From GCA-2697345 sp002697345 (GTDB lineage: Bacteria; Pseudomonadota; Alphaproteobacteria; Rhodobacterales; Rhodobacteraceae): DNA of 64,000 nucleotides. Below the pieces are notes generated by a model. The model did not search any database and was not told the DNA's origin. It saw only the letters and a program-made list of their open reading frames with translations. Made by a program: the position numbers and the translations under genes. Shown piece after piece: positions 32,897-42,888 of the stretch. The stretch is taken from the NCBI GenBank assembly GCA_943787605.1, contig CALSNB010000001.1:930001-994000 (forward strand), read 5' to 3'. Within the stretch, counting starts at the first letter, position 1; the number at the start of each line of letters is the position of its first letter.

Positions 32897-33834
32897 TATT
32901 GTCAGATGCGCCATTTTTTTCAAAAGTATCTATGGGCCCCTCGGGGGGAACGGCTAAATGGCTTGTAACCGAAGACAATATAAAAATTCGCTTAGGTATC
33001 TGGAAATCAGGAACTAAAGGAACTGTTATAATTTTTCCAGGAAGAGGAGAGTTTATTGAAAAATACGGTGTCGCTGCAGAATTATTAGAAAAAAGGGGTT
33101 ACTCAGTACTTGCAATAGATTGGAGAGGACAAGGACTTTCTGATAGATTACTGAAAAATAGATCAATTGGTCATATAAAAAAATATTCTGATTATCAAAA
33201 AGATGTAATGGCTACAATTAAAGCATTCCATTCTTTAAAACTACCCGAACCTCTTTATCTTCTTTCTCACTCAATGGGGGGATGCATTGCTATGCGAAGT
33301 TTAGTAAATGAGTTACCTTTTAAAGCAGCTGTTTTCACAAGCCCTATGTGGGGCCTATCGATTTCACCATTAGCAAAGTTGCTGTCAAAAATTGTAGCAC
33401 CCCTAGCAAAGATGGGGCCGTTATCAACAAAAGTGGTCCCAGGTGGTCGAACAGAAAACTATGTTTTATATACTCCATTTGAAAAGAATGTCCTAACAAA
33501 CTCAAAAAACATGTATGGCAGGATTAAAAATCAACTTAATAGTTACCCGGAACTTATGCTTGGTAGTCCTACTCTTGGATGGATGTATGAGACCTTGAAA
33601 GAATGTGAGCGGTTAGCCAAAATAATAGCACCCCCAGTACCTAGCTTAGTCCTAGTAGGGTCAAATGAAACTATAATAGATACATCAGCAATTAGAAAAA
33701 GGATATCTGAGTGGGATATAGGAAAATTAGTAACTGTTCAGAATGCAAAACACGAATTAATAATGGAAGTTAAGAAGGTACGTGATCAAACCGTAAACCT
33801 AATTGGGGACTTTTTCGAACAACAAATTACATAA
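32893..33834 (+). CDS. Alpha/beta hydrolase (lysophospholipase/monoacylglycerol lipase type)
   Basis: A 313-residue serine hydrolase. The oxyanion region is FPGRGEFIEKYG, the nucleophile elbow LLSHSMGGCIAMR carries the catalytic serine, and the C-terminal histidine is in NAKHELIMEV; the acid probably sits near SNETIID. These features match PldB-like enzymes that release fatty acids from lysophospholipids or monoacylglycerol. Start TTG 32893 overlaps the SCP2 gene stop; TTG 32899 is an alternative. No signal peptide is visible, so it is cytoplasmic or membrane-associated. Confidence 0.87.
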   Translation: MILSDAPFFSKVSMGPSGGTAKWLVTEDNIKIRLGIWKSGTKGTVIIFPGRGEFIEKYGVAAELLEKRGYSVLAIDWRGQGLSDRLLKNRSIGHIKKYSDYQKDVMATIKAFHSLKLPEPLYLLSHSMGGCIAMRSLVNELPFKAAVFTSPMWGLSISPLAKLLSKIVAPLAKMGPLSTKVVPGGRTENYVLYTPFEKNVLTNSKNMYGRIKNQLNSYPELMLGSPTLGWMYETLKECERLAKIIAPPVPSLVLVGSNETIIDTSAIRKRISEWDIGKLVTVQNAKHELIMEVKKVRDQTVNLIGDFFEQQIT

Positions 33835-33838
33835 AACT

Positions 33839-34519
33839 CTAACTTATGATTAGCCCTCGCTCTAGATGAACAACCCGATCCATGCGGTGGGCTAGATCTA
33901 AGTTGTGCGTTGCAACAAGAGCTGCCAAACCAGTTTCGCGAGTTAACTCTATTAAAGTATTAAAAACATTTTCAGCAGTTTCAGGGTCTAGGTTTCCAGT
34001 TGGTTCATCAGCCAGTAACAAGTCAGGTTGGTTAGCTATCGCTCTACAAAATGCAACCCGCTGTTGTTCTCCTCCAGAAAGCGTGCCAGGTCTATGATCT
34101 CTACGGGAAAGAATTCCTACTTTCTCAAGTAACTTATTTGCTCTTGAAATAGCTTCATCCTTGGGCACACCGGAAACTAACTGCGGAAGTACAATATTTT
34201 CGAGGGCACTAAACTCAGGCAGGAGGTGATGTGATTGGTAAATAAACCCAACTTGGTTTCTTCGCATACTGGTACGAAAGCTATCAGATTGTCCAGTTAC
34301 ATTCTCTCCAGCCAAAAATACATTTCCTGAATCAGCTTCATCTAGCAAACCAGCAATATGTAAAAGTGTTGACTTTCCTGCTCCTGATGGTGCTACCAAA
34401 GCAACAATTTCTCCCGAGCTTACAGAAAAGTTGGTTCCATTTAAAACGCTTACTTCTCTTGATGTCCCCTTATGATAACTTTTGCATATGTCTGATAGGG
34501 TTAATACCTCACTACTCAT
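33839..34519 (-). CDS. lolD: Lipoprotein-releasing ABC transporter ATPase
   Basis: A 226-residue ABC ATPase: Walker A APSGAGKST, signature LSGGEQQRVAFCRA, Walker B LLLADEPTGNLD, and H-loop VATHN. The MacB/LolD-type sequence and linkage to the LolC/E-like permease identify it as LolD. It powers release of lipoproteins from the inner membrane to LolA. Its start overlaps the permease stop by 8 bases. It is the last gene of the minus-strand run that starts at scpA. Confidence 0.94.
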   Translation of the reverse strand: MSSEVLTLSDICKSYHKGTSREVSVLNGTNFSVSSGEIVALVAPSGAGKSTLLHIAGLLDEADSGNVFLAGENVTGQSDSFRTSMRRNQVGFIYQSHHLLPEFSALENIVLPQLVSGVPKDEAISRANKLLEKVGILSRRDHRPGTLSGGEQQRVAFCRAIANQPDLLLADEPTGNLDPETAENVFNTLIELTRETGLAALVATHNLDLAHRMDRVVHLERGLIIS

Positions 34520-35783
34520 ATCTCAAAGCCTCAACTGGATTCATTTTTGATGCACGACGAGCTGGGAAAATTGTTACTGTAAAACTCAGAAACAGTGACA
34601 AACAAACAGCTGAAATTACATCTGTAAATTCTAATCGAGCAGGTAACCTGGATAAGTATCTAACGGACGGGTCCCAAACTCCACCACCAAGAAGGTAATC
34701 TAATAAATCAAAAATTGGTTCAATATAAAAAGTAATTAGACATCCAAATACTAATCCGAACAACGTGCCAATTAGCCCAACAGAAGCACCACAAAGGAAA
34801 AAAATCTTTAATATTGAATTTTGGCTGACTCCCAAAGTGCGTAAAACACCTATATCTCTACCTTTATTTTTAACCAACATAATTAAACCTGATACAATAT
34901 TCATAGATGCAATTAAAACTAAAATTGATAAAATCAAAAACATGACATTATCTTCCATCTCAAGAGCTTGCAGAAATGCACCAGAACTGTCTCTCCAAGT
35001 CCAATACGACAGCTGTGGGAACGTACCATTTATTTTTTCTAATAACTCATCTTTAATCGTTTCAGGTTTAAATAAAGTTATCTCCACCTCGTCAGCAAAA
35101 TTTTCTCGATTTAAAAAAGCCTGTGCCTCTTTGAAAGGCATATAAACACGGGTTCGATCAATATCGTATCTTCCGACCTGGAAGATATAAACCACCTCAA
35201 AACGGGAAATTCTTGGACTCGTCCCAAAAGCAGTCTTTAACCCGTCTGGAGAGGTTAGTTGGACTTTATCTCCAACAAATACTCCTAGTTCTCTAGCCAC
35301 ACCCAACCCAAGCGCCAATCCATCAGAAAAATTTTCTAAATCACCATAAGATTTCTCAGGTTCAATAACTTTCTTGGCATACATAAGGTCTTTCTTCTGA
35401 ATTCCAAAAACCTCTACACCTACATTCCTACCGTTTCTTGATGCCATCAGCTGACTTTTTACCAGGGGCGCTGCATTCAAAACACTATCAAAGCCATTAA
35501 GCTTTTCTGAAATTAATTCATAGTTTTCTATTCCCCTTGAGTAAGTCCCAGAAGAACCCATTTCACCAGAAGCGTATAAGGTAATGTGAGCATTCGCTCC
35601 CAAGATACTTTCGACAAACTCATGCCTAAAACCTGATCTAACCGCTAATGTTACGATTAGAGCCATCACAGCAAGAGTAATACCAATTAAACTAATCCAG
35701 GTCATCGCACTTATACCACCATCCGAGCGCTTTGCTCGAAGGTAACGCCATGCAATTAGAAATTCAAAATTTGAAAAAAACAT
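34512..35783 (-). CDS. lolC: Lipoprotein-releasing ABC transporter permease (LolC/E)
   Basis: A 423-residue permease with an N-terminal transmembrane helix after WRYLRAKRSDGGISAMTW, a long periplasmic domain (about residues 45-270) and three C-terminal helices in the FtsX fold. The end reads FPARRASKMNPVEALRYE, diagnostic of LolC/LolE. Alphaproteobacteria usually carry one such permease, acting as a homodimer. The gene lies 85 bases after proS. Confidence 0.95.
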   Translation of the reverse strand: MFFSNFEFLIAWRYLRAKRSDGGISAMTWISLIGITLAVMALIVTLAVRSGFRHEFVESILGANAHITLYASGEMGSSGTYSRGIENYELISEKLNGFDSVLNAAPLVKSQLMASRNGRNVGVEVFGIQKKDLMYAKKVIEPEKSYGDLENFSDGLALGLGVARELGVFVGDKVQLTSPDGLKTAFGTSPRISRFEVVYIFQVGRYDIDRTRVYMPFKEAQAFLNRENFADEVEITLFKPETIKDELLEKINGTFPQLSYWTWRDSSGAFLQALEMEDNVMFLILSILVLIASMNIVSGLIMLVKNKGRDIGVLRTLGVSQNSILKIFFLCGASVGLIGTLFGLVFGCLITFYIEPIFDLLDYLLGGGVWDPSVRYLSRLPARLEFTDVISAVCLSLFLSFTVTIFPARRASKMNPVEALRYE

Positions 35784-35868
35784 TCATTTCGCCTATCTTC
35801 AAATTGACAAAAAATTACCTGAAAATTTTAAAAAGTAATTAAATAGAAGTTATTGAGTCCTTAGATTA

Positions 35869-37206
35869 TCATACTAACCCATAAATTACAGCTAACCTTT
35901 TTGAAACTTGGTCTATTGACACCTCTTCACTTGCTCCAGCACGCCTACTGACCAGCTCGACAACATTATTTTTTAATCCTCGCGGTCCTACTGTTATTCT
36001 CCAAGGTAACCCTAAAAGATCCATTGTAGCAAATTTTCCACCAGCTCGCTCCGCTCGGTCATCATATAATACATCTAACCCAACAAGTTTTAAACTTTTA
36101 TAAATTTTTTCACACGCTAAATCTGTTTCATCATCCCCTTGCCTGAGATTTATTAATCCGCAATGGAATGGAGTCACACCTTCAGGCCAAATTATACCCT
36201 TTTCATCATGATTAGCTTCGATTATCGCACCAACTAAACGAGATACTCCAATACCGTGACTTCCCATGTGAACCGATACATTCTCTCCTTTATCATTCTG
36301 AACTTTAGCATTCATTGAATCCGAGTATTTTGTTCCAAAATAGAAAATTTGTCCAACTTCTATTGCCCTAGATACTTTCCTGTGTTCTTCTGAAACCAAG
36401 TTAAACAAAGTTTCATCATGGGTTTCTTTGGTCCTTGCGTATGGCTTAGTCCAATTTTCAACTAAGCCTGCACACTCATTTCTTTGCTCATAGTTAACCT
36501 CTTTATTACCAAATTCTAAATCTAGAATTCGATCATCATAAAAAACTTCACTTTCCCCTGTTTCTGCTAAAACTAAGAATTCGTGAGTATCATCTCCCCC
36601 AATAGGACCACTATCTGCTCTCATTGGAATTGCCTTTAATCCCATTCTCTCAAACGACCTTAAATAGCTTATCATATGTCGATCATATGAGTGCATTGCT
36701 CCTTCATAGTCGAGGTCAAAATTATAACCATCTTTCATATAAAATTCCCGACCTCGCATGACACCAAATCGAGGTCGAATTTCATCTCTAAACTTCCATT
36801 GAATATGATAAAGTGTTAATGGTAAATCTTTGTAGCTGGTAACGTGTGACCTGAATATGTCAGTAATTAACTCTTCATTAGTCGGCCCATACAACATATC
36901 TCGACCATGTCGATCAGTTACCCTAAGCATCTCTTCACCGTAGTCTTCGTACCTTCCACTTTCTTTCCATAAATCAGCTGCCTGTAGTGTTGGCATTAAC
37001 ATTGGAATATGGCCAGCCATAACTTGTTCTTCATGAACAATTTTTTCAATTTTTTGAAGTACTTTAAACCCTAATGGAAGCCAGGAATATATACCAGCAC
37101 TAGATTGCTTGATCATCCCCGCTCTAAGCATATAACGATGACTCACGATTTGAGCTTCTGACGGAGTTTCTTTTAATACCGGTATAAAATATTTGGTTAA
37201 GCGCAT
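35869..37206 (-). CDS. proS: Prolyl-tRNA synthetase, short alphaproteobacterial type
   Basis: A 445-residue class II synthetase. It begins MRLTKYFIPVLKETPSEAQ, followed by motif-1 RAGMIKQSSAGIYSWLPLG, motif-2 FRDEIRPRFGVMRGREFYMKD (given as FRDEIRPRFG and MRGREFYMKD) and motif-3 GIGVSRLVGA. The C-terminal anticodon domain ends near VSIDQVSKRL. It is about 130 residues shorter than E. coli ProS because the INS editing domain is missing, normal in alphaproteobacteria, where separate editing proteins clear Ala-tRNA-Pro. I chose ATG 37206 from the family's start over the upstream in-frame codons. Confidence 0.97.
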   Translation of the reverse strand: MRLTKYFIPVLKETPSEAQIVSHRYMLRAGMIKQSSAGIYSWLPLGFKVLQKIEKIVHEEQVMAGHIPMLMPTLQAADLWKESGRYEDYGEEMLRVTDRHGRDMLYGPTNEELITDIFRSHVTSYKDLPLTLYHIQWKFRDEIRPRFGVMRGREFYMKDGYNFDLDYEGAMHSYDRHMISYLRSFERMGLKAIPMRADSGPIGGDDTHEFLVLAETGESEVFYDDRILDLEFGNKEVNYEQRNECAGLVENWTKPYARTKETHDETLFNLVSEEHRKVSRAIEVGQIFYFGTKYSDSMNAKVQNDKGENVSVHMGSHGIGVSRLVGAIIEANHDEKGIIWPEGVTPFHCGLINLRQGDDETDLACEKIYKSLKLVGLDVLYDDRAERAGGKFATMDLLGLPWRITVGPRGLKNNVVELVSRRAGASEEVSIDQVSKRLAVIYGLV

Positions 37207-37296
37207 ACTAACAACTCGCAGTTTAATTACTATCAATGGCTTAAGCTAAACCTAGCCTATTGCCAAGATCACTAAATTAATTATTGATCCTTTTGT

Positions 37297-38838
37297 TTAA
37301 ATTACCTCAGCCACAGCTCCCAAGGCCTTAGCAAGTGACGAAAACCTTTTATCAACAATCTCACCATATAATGGCTTACTTTTCATTTTCAGGGTTAATT
37401 TAACTAGGTTTTGCTTTGGATCCCACGCAAGCTTAGCTGGAATATGCTCACCCAACCTAGAAAACGTTGCACCAAAACGCATGGCTTTCCCCAATATTTC
37501 AGCTTCTCTTAACTCGTTAGCACTTAGAAGGCTTAATACTTTTTGGTAAGTTGTATACTTTCGACTATCCTTATAACGATAGAGCAAAGAGACCCCCAAA
37601 AAAATACGCTCCATATGAGTCAAACCGCCCAGATTTGCTCTCGTAGCATTGTCAAAACACACTTCTGCTCTATAATCTGGATGCGCTCTCCAGTTCACAT
37701 CATGAAGTAAACACGCAGATTTTATTAACCTTATACGCTCATTAGATACGTCTTTAAAAATTGGTTTAATAAATCTATACAATTCGGATCCAAACCCAGG
37801 AAACCTGGCATTTTGTTCTTCATCCAAACGGCAGGCTTCTAGCAAAGGATCAAGTCGTTTAAGTTTATATGGCATCTGCTCATACAAAAGCCCCTCTCTA
37901 ATACCATAACTAGAAAGAAAGATGGATCGGGGTTTTAATTCTCTTGTAAGAGACCTTAAAATACGGGCTGCTATTGGAACCAACCTAAGTCTAGATTTTG
38001 AGAGGCCAGACACCGTTCCTAGTTTTTTGATATCTTTAGATAAGATCCATTTAACCGTTTCGGACACTGATTCTTGCGTCATCCGATACTCGTGCAAAAC
38101 CTTTAAAGGATATCGACGTCTTTCCATATCAAGACGAGCAATTGCTCTCCATGAACCTCCAACTAAAAAAAGGTCTTTTCCAGAGAACTTTGAATAATTT
38201 CCAATAAAATTTACCTCCTGATTAATTTTTTTCTTAAGCGCTTTTTTATCTAACATTAGTGATACCAGATTTAATGGGCCCAACGGGACTGACACACATT
38301 TACCAACCACACCATTTCCTATTTCTGCTACTTCCAACGATGAACCTCCAATATCACACATTACTCCATCAGCCTCAGGCCAACCTAAAAATACCCCTTG
38401 GGCGGACAAATTTGCTTCTTCTATGCCAGATAATACCTTAACGGTTAAACCTGTGCTTAAGAAAACATCCTCGCAAAATTTTTGACCATCTGTCGCTTGT
38501 CTAACTGCCGCAGTAGCTACACATGTTATAGGACTTATTTTCATACTTTTTATCAGTGACGCAAAACGTGAAAGTGCTCTAAATGCCCGTTCTTTTGCTT
38601 TTAAGTTTAATAAACCACCTTTTTCTAACCCTTCACCTAACCCACAAAAGATATTTTCATTGAAAAAATAAGCTGGACTTCGTGCAGCCCCATCAAAGAC
38701 GACCATACGCACGGAGTTAGATCCAATATCAATTACACCAACTCTTGTTAAGGACTCCTGCCTAATACTGGAAAACATATCGCTGTTAGTTGAAGTACTA
38801 TTTAGTTCTAATTTTTTTAACGATATCTTACCAACCAA
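37297..38838 (-). CDS. ppx: Exopolyphosphatase / Ppx-GppA phosphatase
   Basis: An ASKHA-fold protein of about 513 residues. It shows RVGVIDIGSNSVRMVVFDG, then CVATAAVRQATDG, the CDIGGSSLEVAE phosphate loop and FLSSYGIREGLLYE. The C-terminal half is an HD-like helical domain (LLHDVNWRAHPDYR). It degrades polyphosphate or pppGpp, and lies downstream of ppk, the synthase. The start is uncertain: TTG 38838 has GGAGG 8 bases upstream; GTG 38853 and ATG 38778 are also in frame. Confidence 0.94.
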   Translation of the reverse strand: MVGKISLKKLELNSTSTNSDMFSSIRQESLTRVGVIDIGSNSVRMVVFDGAARSPAYFFNENIFCGLGEGLEKGGLLNLKAKERAFRALSRFASLIKSMKISPITCVATAAVRQATDGQKFCEDVFLSTGLTVKVLSGIEEANLSAQGVFLGWPEADGVMCDIGGSSLEVAEIGNGVVGKCVSVPLGPLNLVSLMLDKKALKKKINQEVNFIGNYSKFSGKDLFLVGGSWRAIARLDMERRRYPLKVLHEYRMTQESVSETVKWILSKDIKKLGTVSGLSKSRLRLVPIAARILRSLTRELKPRSIFLSSYGIREGLLYEQMPYKLKRLDPLLEACRLDEEQNARFPGFGSELYRFIKPIFKDVSNERIRLIKSACLLHDVNWRAHPDYRAEVCFDNATRANLGGLTHMERIFLGVSLLYRYKDSRKYTTYQKVLSLLSANELREAEILGKAMRFGATFSRLGEHIPAKLAWDPKQNLVKLTLKMKSKPLYGEIVDKRFSSLAKALGAVAEVI

Positions 38839-38892
38839 AAGCAGGACCTCCACAATATCTCATTCTTATTGCTAGCATTAATGAAACCTCTA

Positions 38893-41103
38893 CTAATTAA
38901 TGTTAACAAGCTTTGGGACATCTCCAGCTCCCGCCGATCCACGACCTGACAGAGATGGGTTTTCCATAAAAAATTTGTGACAATCAAAAGGCATAACACC
39001 ATCTGAATTAACGTTCCTTATGTAATCACCTTCACCAGAGAGAACCCAACTTTGTGAAGTATCTGCTAAGTTGGCAGCCATTATTTGACTAACAACCTGC
39101 GCTTTAACTGTTGGGTTTTTGATTTCTACCAGCGTCTCGACTCTCCAATCCAAATTGCGACCCATCCAATCTGCTGAAGAGATAAATACCTTTGCTTTTT
39201 GAGAAGGTAATAAGTTTCCATTTCCAAAGCAAACTATCCGAGAATGTTCTAAGAATCGACCGACAATAGATTTAACCCTAATGTTTTCGCTTAAGCCTTT
39301 TATTCCTGGCCTGACACCACATATACCTCGAATTATTAAACTTATTTTTACACCATGCTTGGATGCCCTATATAAGGAATCAATAATTTCAGGATCAATT
39401 ATGGAGTTCATTTTTGCCCATATCTGACCAGGTTTTCCTGCTTCAGAATTTACAATCTCTTGATTAATCATATAAAGAAGTTTTGCCTTCAAATTTACAG
39501 GCGAAATACTAAGATTCTCAAGATGCTCAGGAGTAGCGTATCCTCCAATATAATTAAAAACCTTTGTGGCATCTTTCCCTAAAGATGAGTCACATGTAAA
39601 AAAGCTTAAATCTGTATAAAATTTAGCAGTTATCGGATGATAGTTTCCTGTACCAAAATGTGTGTAAGTGACAAGTTTTTCACTCTCCCTCCTTACTACT
39701 GTACTGATTTTTGCGTGCGTTTTATACTTAGTAAAACCGTATATCACATGAGCGCCCGCATTTTCCAACTTTCGCGCTTGTCTAATATTTGCCTCTTCGT
39801 CAAACCTAGCTTTTAATTCAACCAGTGCTGTCACAGATTTCCCATTTTCGGCAGCAAGACATAAAGCATCTACTATTGGACTTTCATTGGAAGTTCTATA
39901 GAGCGTCTGCTTGATCGCAACCACATTTGGATCAGCTGCCGCTTGTTTTAAAAGATTAATAACAGTTTCAAAAGTTTCATAAGGGTGGTGCAAAAGCATG
40001 TCTTTTTGCTTTATTGATTTGAATATATCACCATCATGATCCAAAACTCGTTCCGGAATACGTGGCGTAAAAGGTGCCCATAACAAATCTTTACGAGGTA
40101 TATTAGCTAATTCTTTCAAATCAGATAAACCAATCATACCGTCAACTTCGATAACTTCATACTGATTCACATCTAGGGAGCTCATTATCAGAGAGCGCAA
40201 CTCAACCGGTGCATTTTTAGAAACTTTCAGACGAACCACTTCTCCAGTCCTTCGTCTCTTTAAAGCAACTTCAAATCCCCTAACTAAATCATCAGCTTCT
40301 TCTTCAACTTCAATGTCGCTATCTCTAAGAACACTGAACGTGCAATACCCATTTAATTTAAAACCTGGGAAAAGATTTTTTATATTCATCAGCAGTAAAT
40401 TATCTAATAGTAGATATCTATGATCTTTGAGGTCAGAGGGTAACTTTATAAACCTATTTATTTGAGATGGCACCGGCAAAAGTGCTCGTAAAATACTACC
40501 ATCTTTCTCTTTTTCTAACTCCAAAGCCAAAGCTAACCCTGAATTAGGTATAAAGGGAAATGGGTGTGCCGGATCAATTGCTAGCGGTGACAAAACAGAA
40601 AAAACATTAGAAAAAAAATAAGTTTTTAAAAAACCTAAATCATGCTCCGTTAATTTTTCATTTGTTAAAACTGCTATATTCTCATTTTCTATTGCTCTCA
40701 TAAGCAAACGATTCACATCACTTTGATAAGAGATTAACTTACGACACTTTTTATCTATTAACCGCAGTTGGTCTAAAGATTTTTTTCCATCCTCAGATTG
40801 TCGTTGGCTACCTGACTTCAATAGCTGTCGCCAACCAGCAACTCTTACACTATAAAACTCATCTAAGTTTGTGCCAGAAATAGATAAAAACCTTATTCTT
40901 TCCAAGAGAGGTATTTTAATGTTATTAGCTTCTTCCAAAACCCTATAATTAAAGTCCAACCAACTTAATTCTCTATTAAAAAACCTTTCTGGACTGGATA
41001 AATCTAACTTATTCACAACAACTGGAACAGTGAAGTTAGTTGAAAGAAAATCCGAATTAGCTTTCATTTTATTATTCTTATCTAAATTTATTCCATCAAT
41101 CAT
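38893..41103 (-). CDS. ppk: Polyphosphate kinase 1
   Basis: A 736-residue enzyme with the N-terminal domain containing ERFFNRELSWLDFNYRVLEE and the HPFPFIPN region, and catalytic C-terminal domains with the phospholipase-D-like motif THFGTGNYH, whose last histidine is phosphorylated. ELKARFDEEANIRQARKLE is also diagnostic. It makes long-chain polyphosphate from ATP, reversibly. The gene follows hda by 30 bases and precedes ppx, giving a polyphosphate synthesis and breakdown pair in one unit. Confidence 0.98.
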   Translation of the reverse strand: MIDGINLDKNNKMKANSDFLSTNFTVPVVVNKLDLSSPERFFNRELSWLDFNYRVLEEANNIKIPLLERIRFLSISGTNLDEFYSVRVAGWRQLLKSGSQRQSEDGKKSLDQLRLIDKKCRKLISYQSDVNRLLMRAIENENIAVLTNEKLTEHDLGFLKTYFFSNVFSVLSPLAIDPAHPFPFIPNSGLALALELEKEKDGSILRALLPVPSQINRFIKLPSDLKDHRYLLLDNLLLMNIKNLFPGFKLNGYCTFSVLRDSDIEVEEEADDLVRGFEVALKRRRTGEVVRLKVSKNAPVELRSLIMSSLDVNQYEVIEVDGMIGLSDLKELANIPRKDLLWAPFTPRIPERVLDHDGDIFKSIKQKDMLLHHPYETFETVINLLKQAAADPNVVAIKQTLYRTSNESPIVDALCLAAENGKSVTALVELKARFDEEANIRQARKLENAGAHVIYGFTKYKTHAKISTVVRRESEKLVTYTHFGTGNYHPITAKFYTDLSFFTCDSSLGKDATKVFNYIGGYATPEHLENLSISPVNLKAKLLYMINQEIVNSEAGKPGQIWAKMNSIIDPEIIDSLYRASKHGVKISLIIRGICGVRPGIKGLSENIRVKSIVGRFLEHSRIVCFGNGNLLPSQKAKVFISSADWMGRNLDWRVETLVEIKNPTVKAQVVSQIMAANLADTSQSWVLSGEGDYIRNVNSDGVMPFDCHKFFMENPSLSGRGSAGAGDVPKLVNIN

Positions 41104-41133
41104 GCTATATAATTCCTCAAAACAGAGCTACTT

Positions 41134-41805
41134 TCACCCACGAGCCTCTAATATATCCCTAACTAATCTTTTTCCAATAACTCGACTCTCTGCCATCGCC
41201 TTTGAATCCACTTCCTCAACAAATAGCTTAGCCGCTGTATAGCTTCTCTCTACTCGAGGTAATACGTAAGCCAATAATTTATCAGAAAAATGAATTTGTC
41301 TATCAGCAAACATTTTAATCAAAATAGCTCTAAGTAAATCATCATCAACAGGGTATAGTCTTGCAATTGCCGAAGCTTCCACTCTACTCTGCAAGTCTTT
41401 AAGCAAAAAGTTCAATCTACCAGGTAATATTTGAGATGTCATTAAAAGGCTATGGCCTTCAGAATATAGCAGATTATGTAAATGGAAAAGTACTACTTCA
41501 ACAGGCTGGTTTCTCTGAACTTCGTTTATATCTTCGACTAAAACTGGTGTCTTAGAGAGTTCATTAATTTGTTCATCCATCAAAGTTTTTGCATTAATAA
41601 TGGTGGCGCCAACTTGGGAAGCCCAAAGATGACCAAGATGAGTCTTCCCTGAACCTTCAGAGCCGACTAAAATTAATTTCCTTGAGGGCCAATTAATCCA
41701 GTCTTCTATCAAGGATACGGCACTTTGGTTTGCCTGAGACACAAAATAATTATCTTGATCAAGAATTTCTTTTTTTGGGAGAGAAAATGATAATTGATTG
41801 CTCAT
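41134..41805 (-). CDS. hda: DnaA-related regulatory protein HdaA
   Basis: A 223-residue DnaA-like AAA+ protein. It starts with QLSFSLPKKEIL, typical of the clamp-binding motif at the N terminus of Hda, followed by a P-loop region LVGSEGSGKTHLGH. Acidic VLVEDIN is the Walker B. C-terminal arginines (LQSRVEA) are sensor-like. With the beta clamp it stimulates ATP hydrolysis on DnaA, restraining replication re-initiation. Its ATG directly follows the TAG of the PerM-like gene. Confidence 0.92.
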   Translation of the reverse strand: MSNQLSFSLPKKEILDQDNYFVSQANQSAVSLIEDWINWPSRKLILVGSEGSGKTHLGHLWASQVGATIINAKTLMDEQINELSKTPVLVEDINEVQRNQPVEVVLFHLHNLLYSEGHSLLMTSQILPGRLNFLLKDLQSRVEASAIARLYPVDDDLLRAILIKMFADRQIHFSDKLLAYVLPRVERSYTAAKLFVEEVDSKAMAESRVIGKRLVRDILEARG

Positions 41806-42867
41806 CTAATCAGTCTGATCTAGCTCATTATAAAAATCTGTCTTTTTATAGCTAACAATTAGAAGACGTAGTAAAACACCAATTATTGCAGCTATTGGAA
41901 CACCGACAATTAATCCTGTAAAACCAAACAAGAAAGAAAAAATTGATAAAGACAGTAAAAGTGAAACCGGATGCAGTCCAATATTTTTTCCTATTAGTAT
42001 CGGTGAAAGAATATTACCTTCAACAACCTGTCCAATCAAAAATACAAAACCGACAGCCCCTATCCAAATTGGGTTATCCCAAAATTGAACCATCGCAAGA
42101 ACTATAGCAATTCCTCCTCCAAAGACAAACCCAACATATGGAATAAGTGAAAATATACCAGCAAAAATTCCTATTAAAAGAGCAAATTTAATCCCTAAGA
42201 ACATTAACGCTACAGCATAGTAAATGCTAAGGATTAAACAAATAAATAATTGCCCTCGCACAAAACTTGCTAACGTCTTATCAATTTCCAAAGCAATTAT
42301 TTTTATATCAGAGTTATATTTTTTTGGCACTAATCCATTTAACTTTTCAATTAAAATAGTCCAATCTAATAGTAGGTAGAACGTTACTACAGGAACAATA
42401 AGGAAAAATGTAAAGATATTTACCAACCCAACTGTTGAAGTAACTAGAGCCTGAGCTAGATAGACTCCCTTGGATTCTATCATTTCACTAAAGCCATTCA
42501 AAGATTCACTCAAAATTGGCGTTTTGTCCTGCAAACTTGGAAAATTATTAAAAAAGTACTCCTGAAAGGCGAAGATATATGATGGGGTGCTCTTAAACAG
42601 TTCTAATAGTTGTTGAAAAATGATTGGAAAAATAAACAACACTGCACAAACCAAAGTACTCAAGAATAATAGACAAATCAAAATAACAGAAAATAGCCGT
42701 TTTACCCCTAACTTTTCTAAACGTTTTATTAACGGGTCTAAAAGGTAAGCTATCACGCCTCCTACTATAAAGGGTGTTAAAGCGTGTAAAAAGTACCATA
42801 GAAAAATAAACAATCCCAAAAGTATTATCAACGCGTATTTAAATTTATTATGAGAAAGTAATCCCAT
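41806..42867 (-). CDS. AI-2E/PerM-family membrane protein
   Basis: A 353-residue polytopic membrane protein with about eight hydrophobic segments. The landmarks VGGVIAYLLDPLIKRLEKLG near the N terminus (given as GGVIAYLLDPLIKRL) and IPYVGFVFGGGIAIVLA plus EGNILSPILIGKNIGLHPV at the C-terminal half place it in the AI-2E transporter (PerM/TqsA) family. The transported solute is unknown; some members move sodium or an autoinducer. Proximity to hda is a common alphaproteobacterial arrangement. Confidence 0.92.
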   Translation of the reverse strand: MGLLSHNKFKYALIILLGLFIFLWYFLHALTPFIVGGVIAYLLDPLIKRLEKLGVKRLFSVILICLLFLSTLVCAVLFIFPIIFQQLLELFKSTPSYIFAFQEYFFNNFPSLQDKTPILSESLNGFSEMIESKGVYLAQALVTSTVGLVNIFTFFLIVPVVTFYLLLDWTILIEKLNGLVPKKYNSDIKIIALEIDKTLASFVRGQLFICLILSIYYAVALMFLGIKFALLIGIFAGIFSLIPYVGFVFGGGIAIVLAMVQFWDNPIWIGAVGFVFLIGQVVEGNILSPILIGKNIGLHPVSLLLSLSIFSFLFGFTGLIVGVPIAAIIGVLLRLLIVSYKKTDFYNELDQTD

Positions 42868-42888
42868 TAAATATCCTTAAAAGTATTT

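Noticed and set aside
34366..34698. 110-residue plus-strand frame across lolD and lolC
   Set aside because: Its codons mirror the two minus-strand genes, which have complete, well-known domains.
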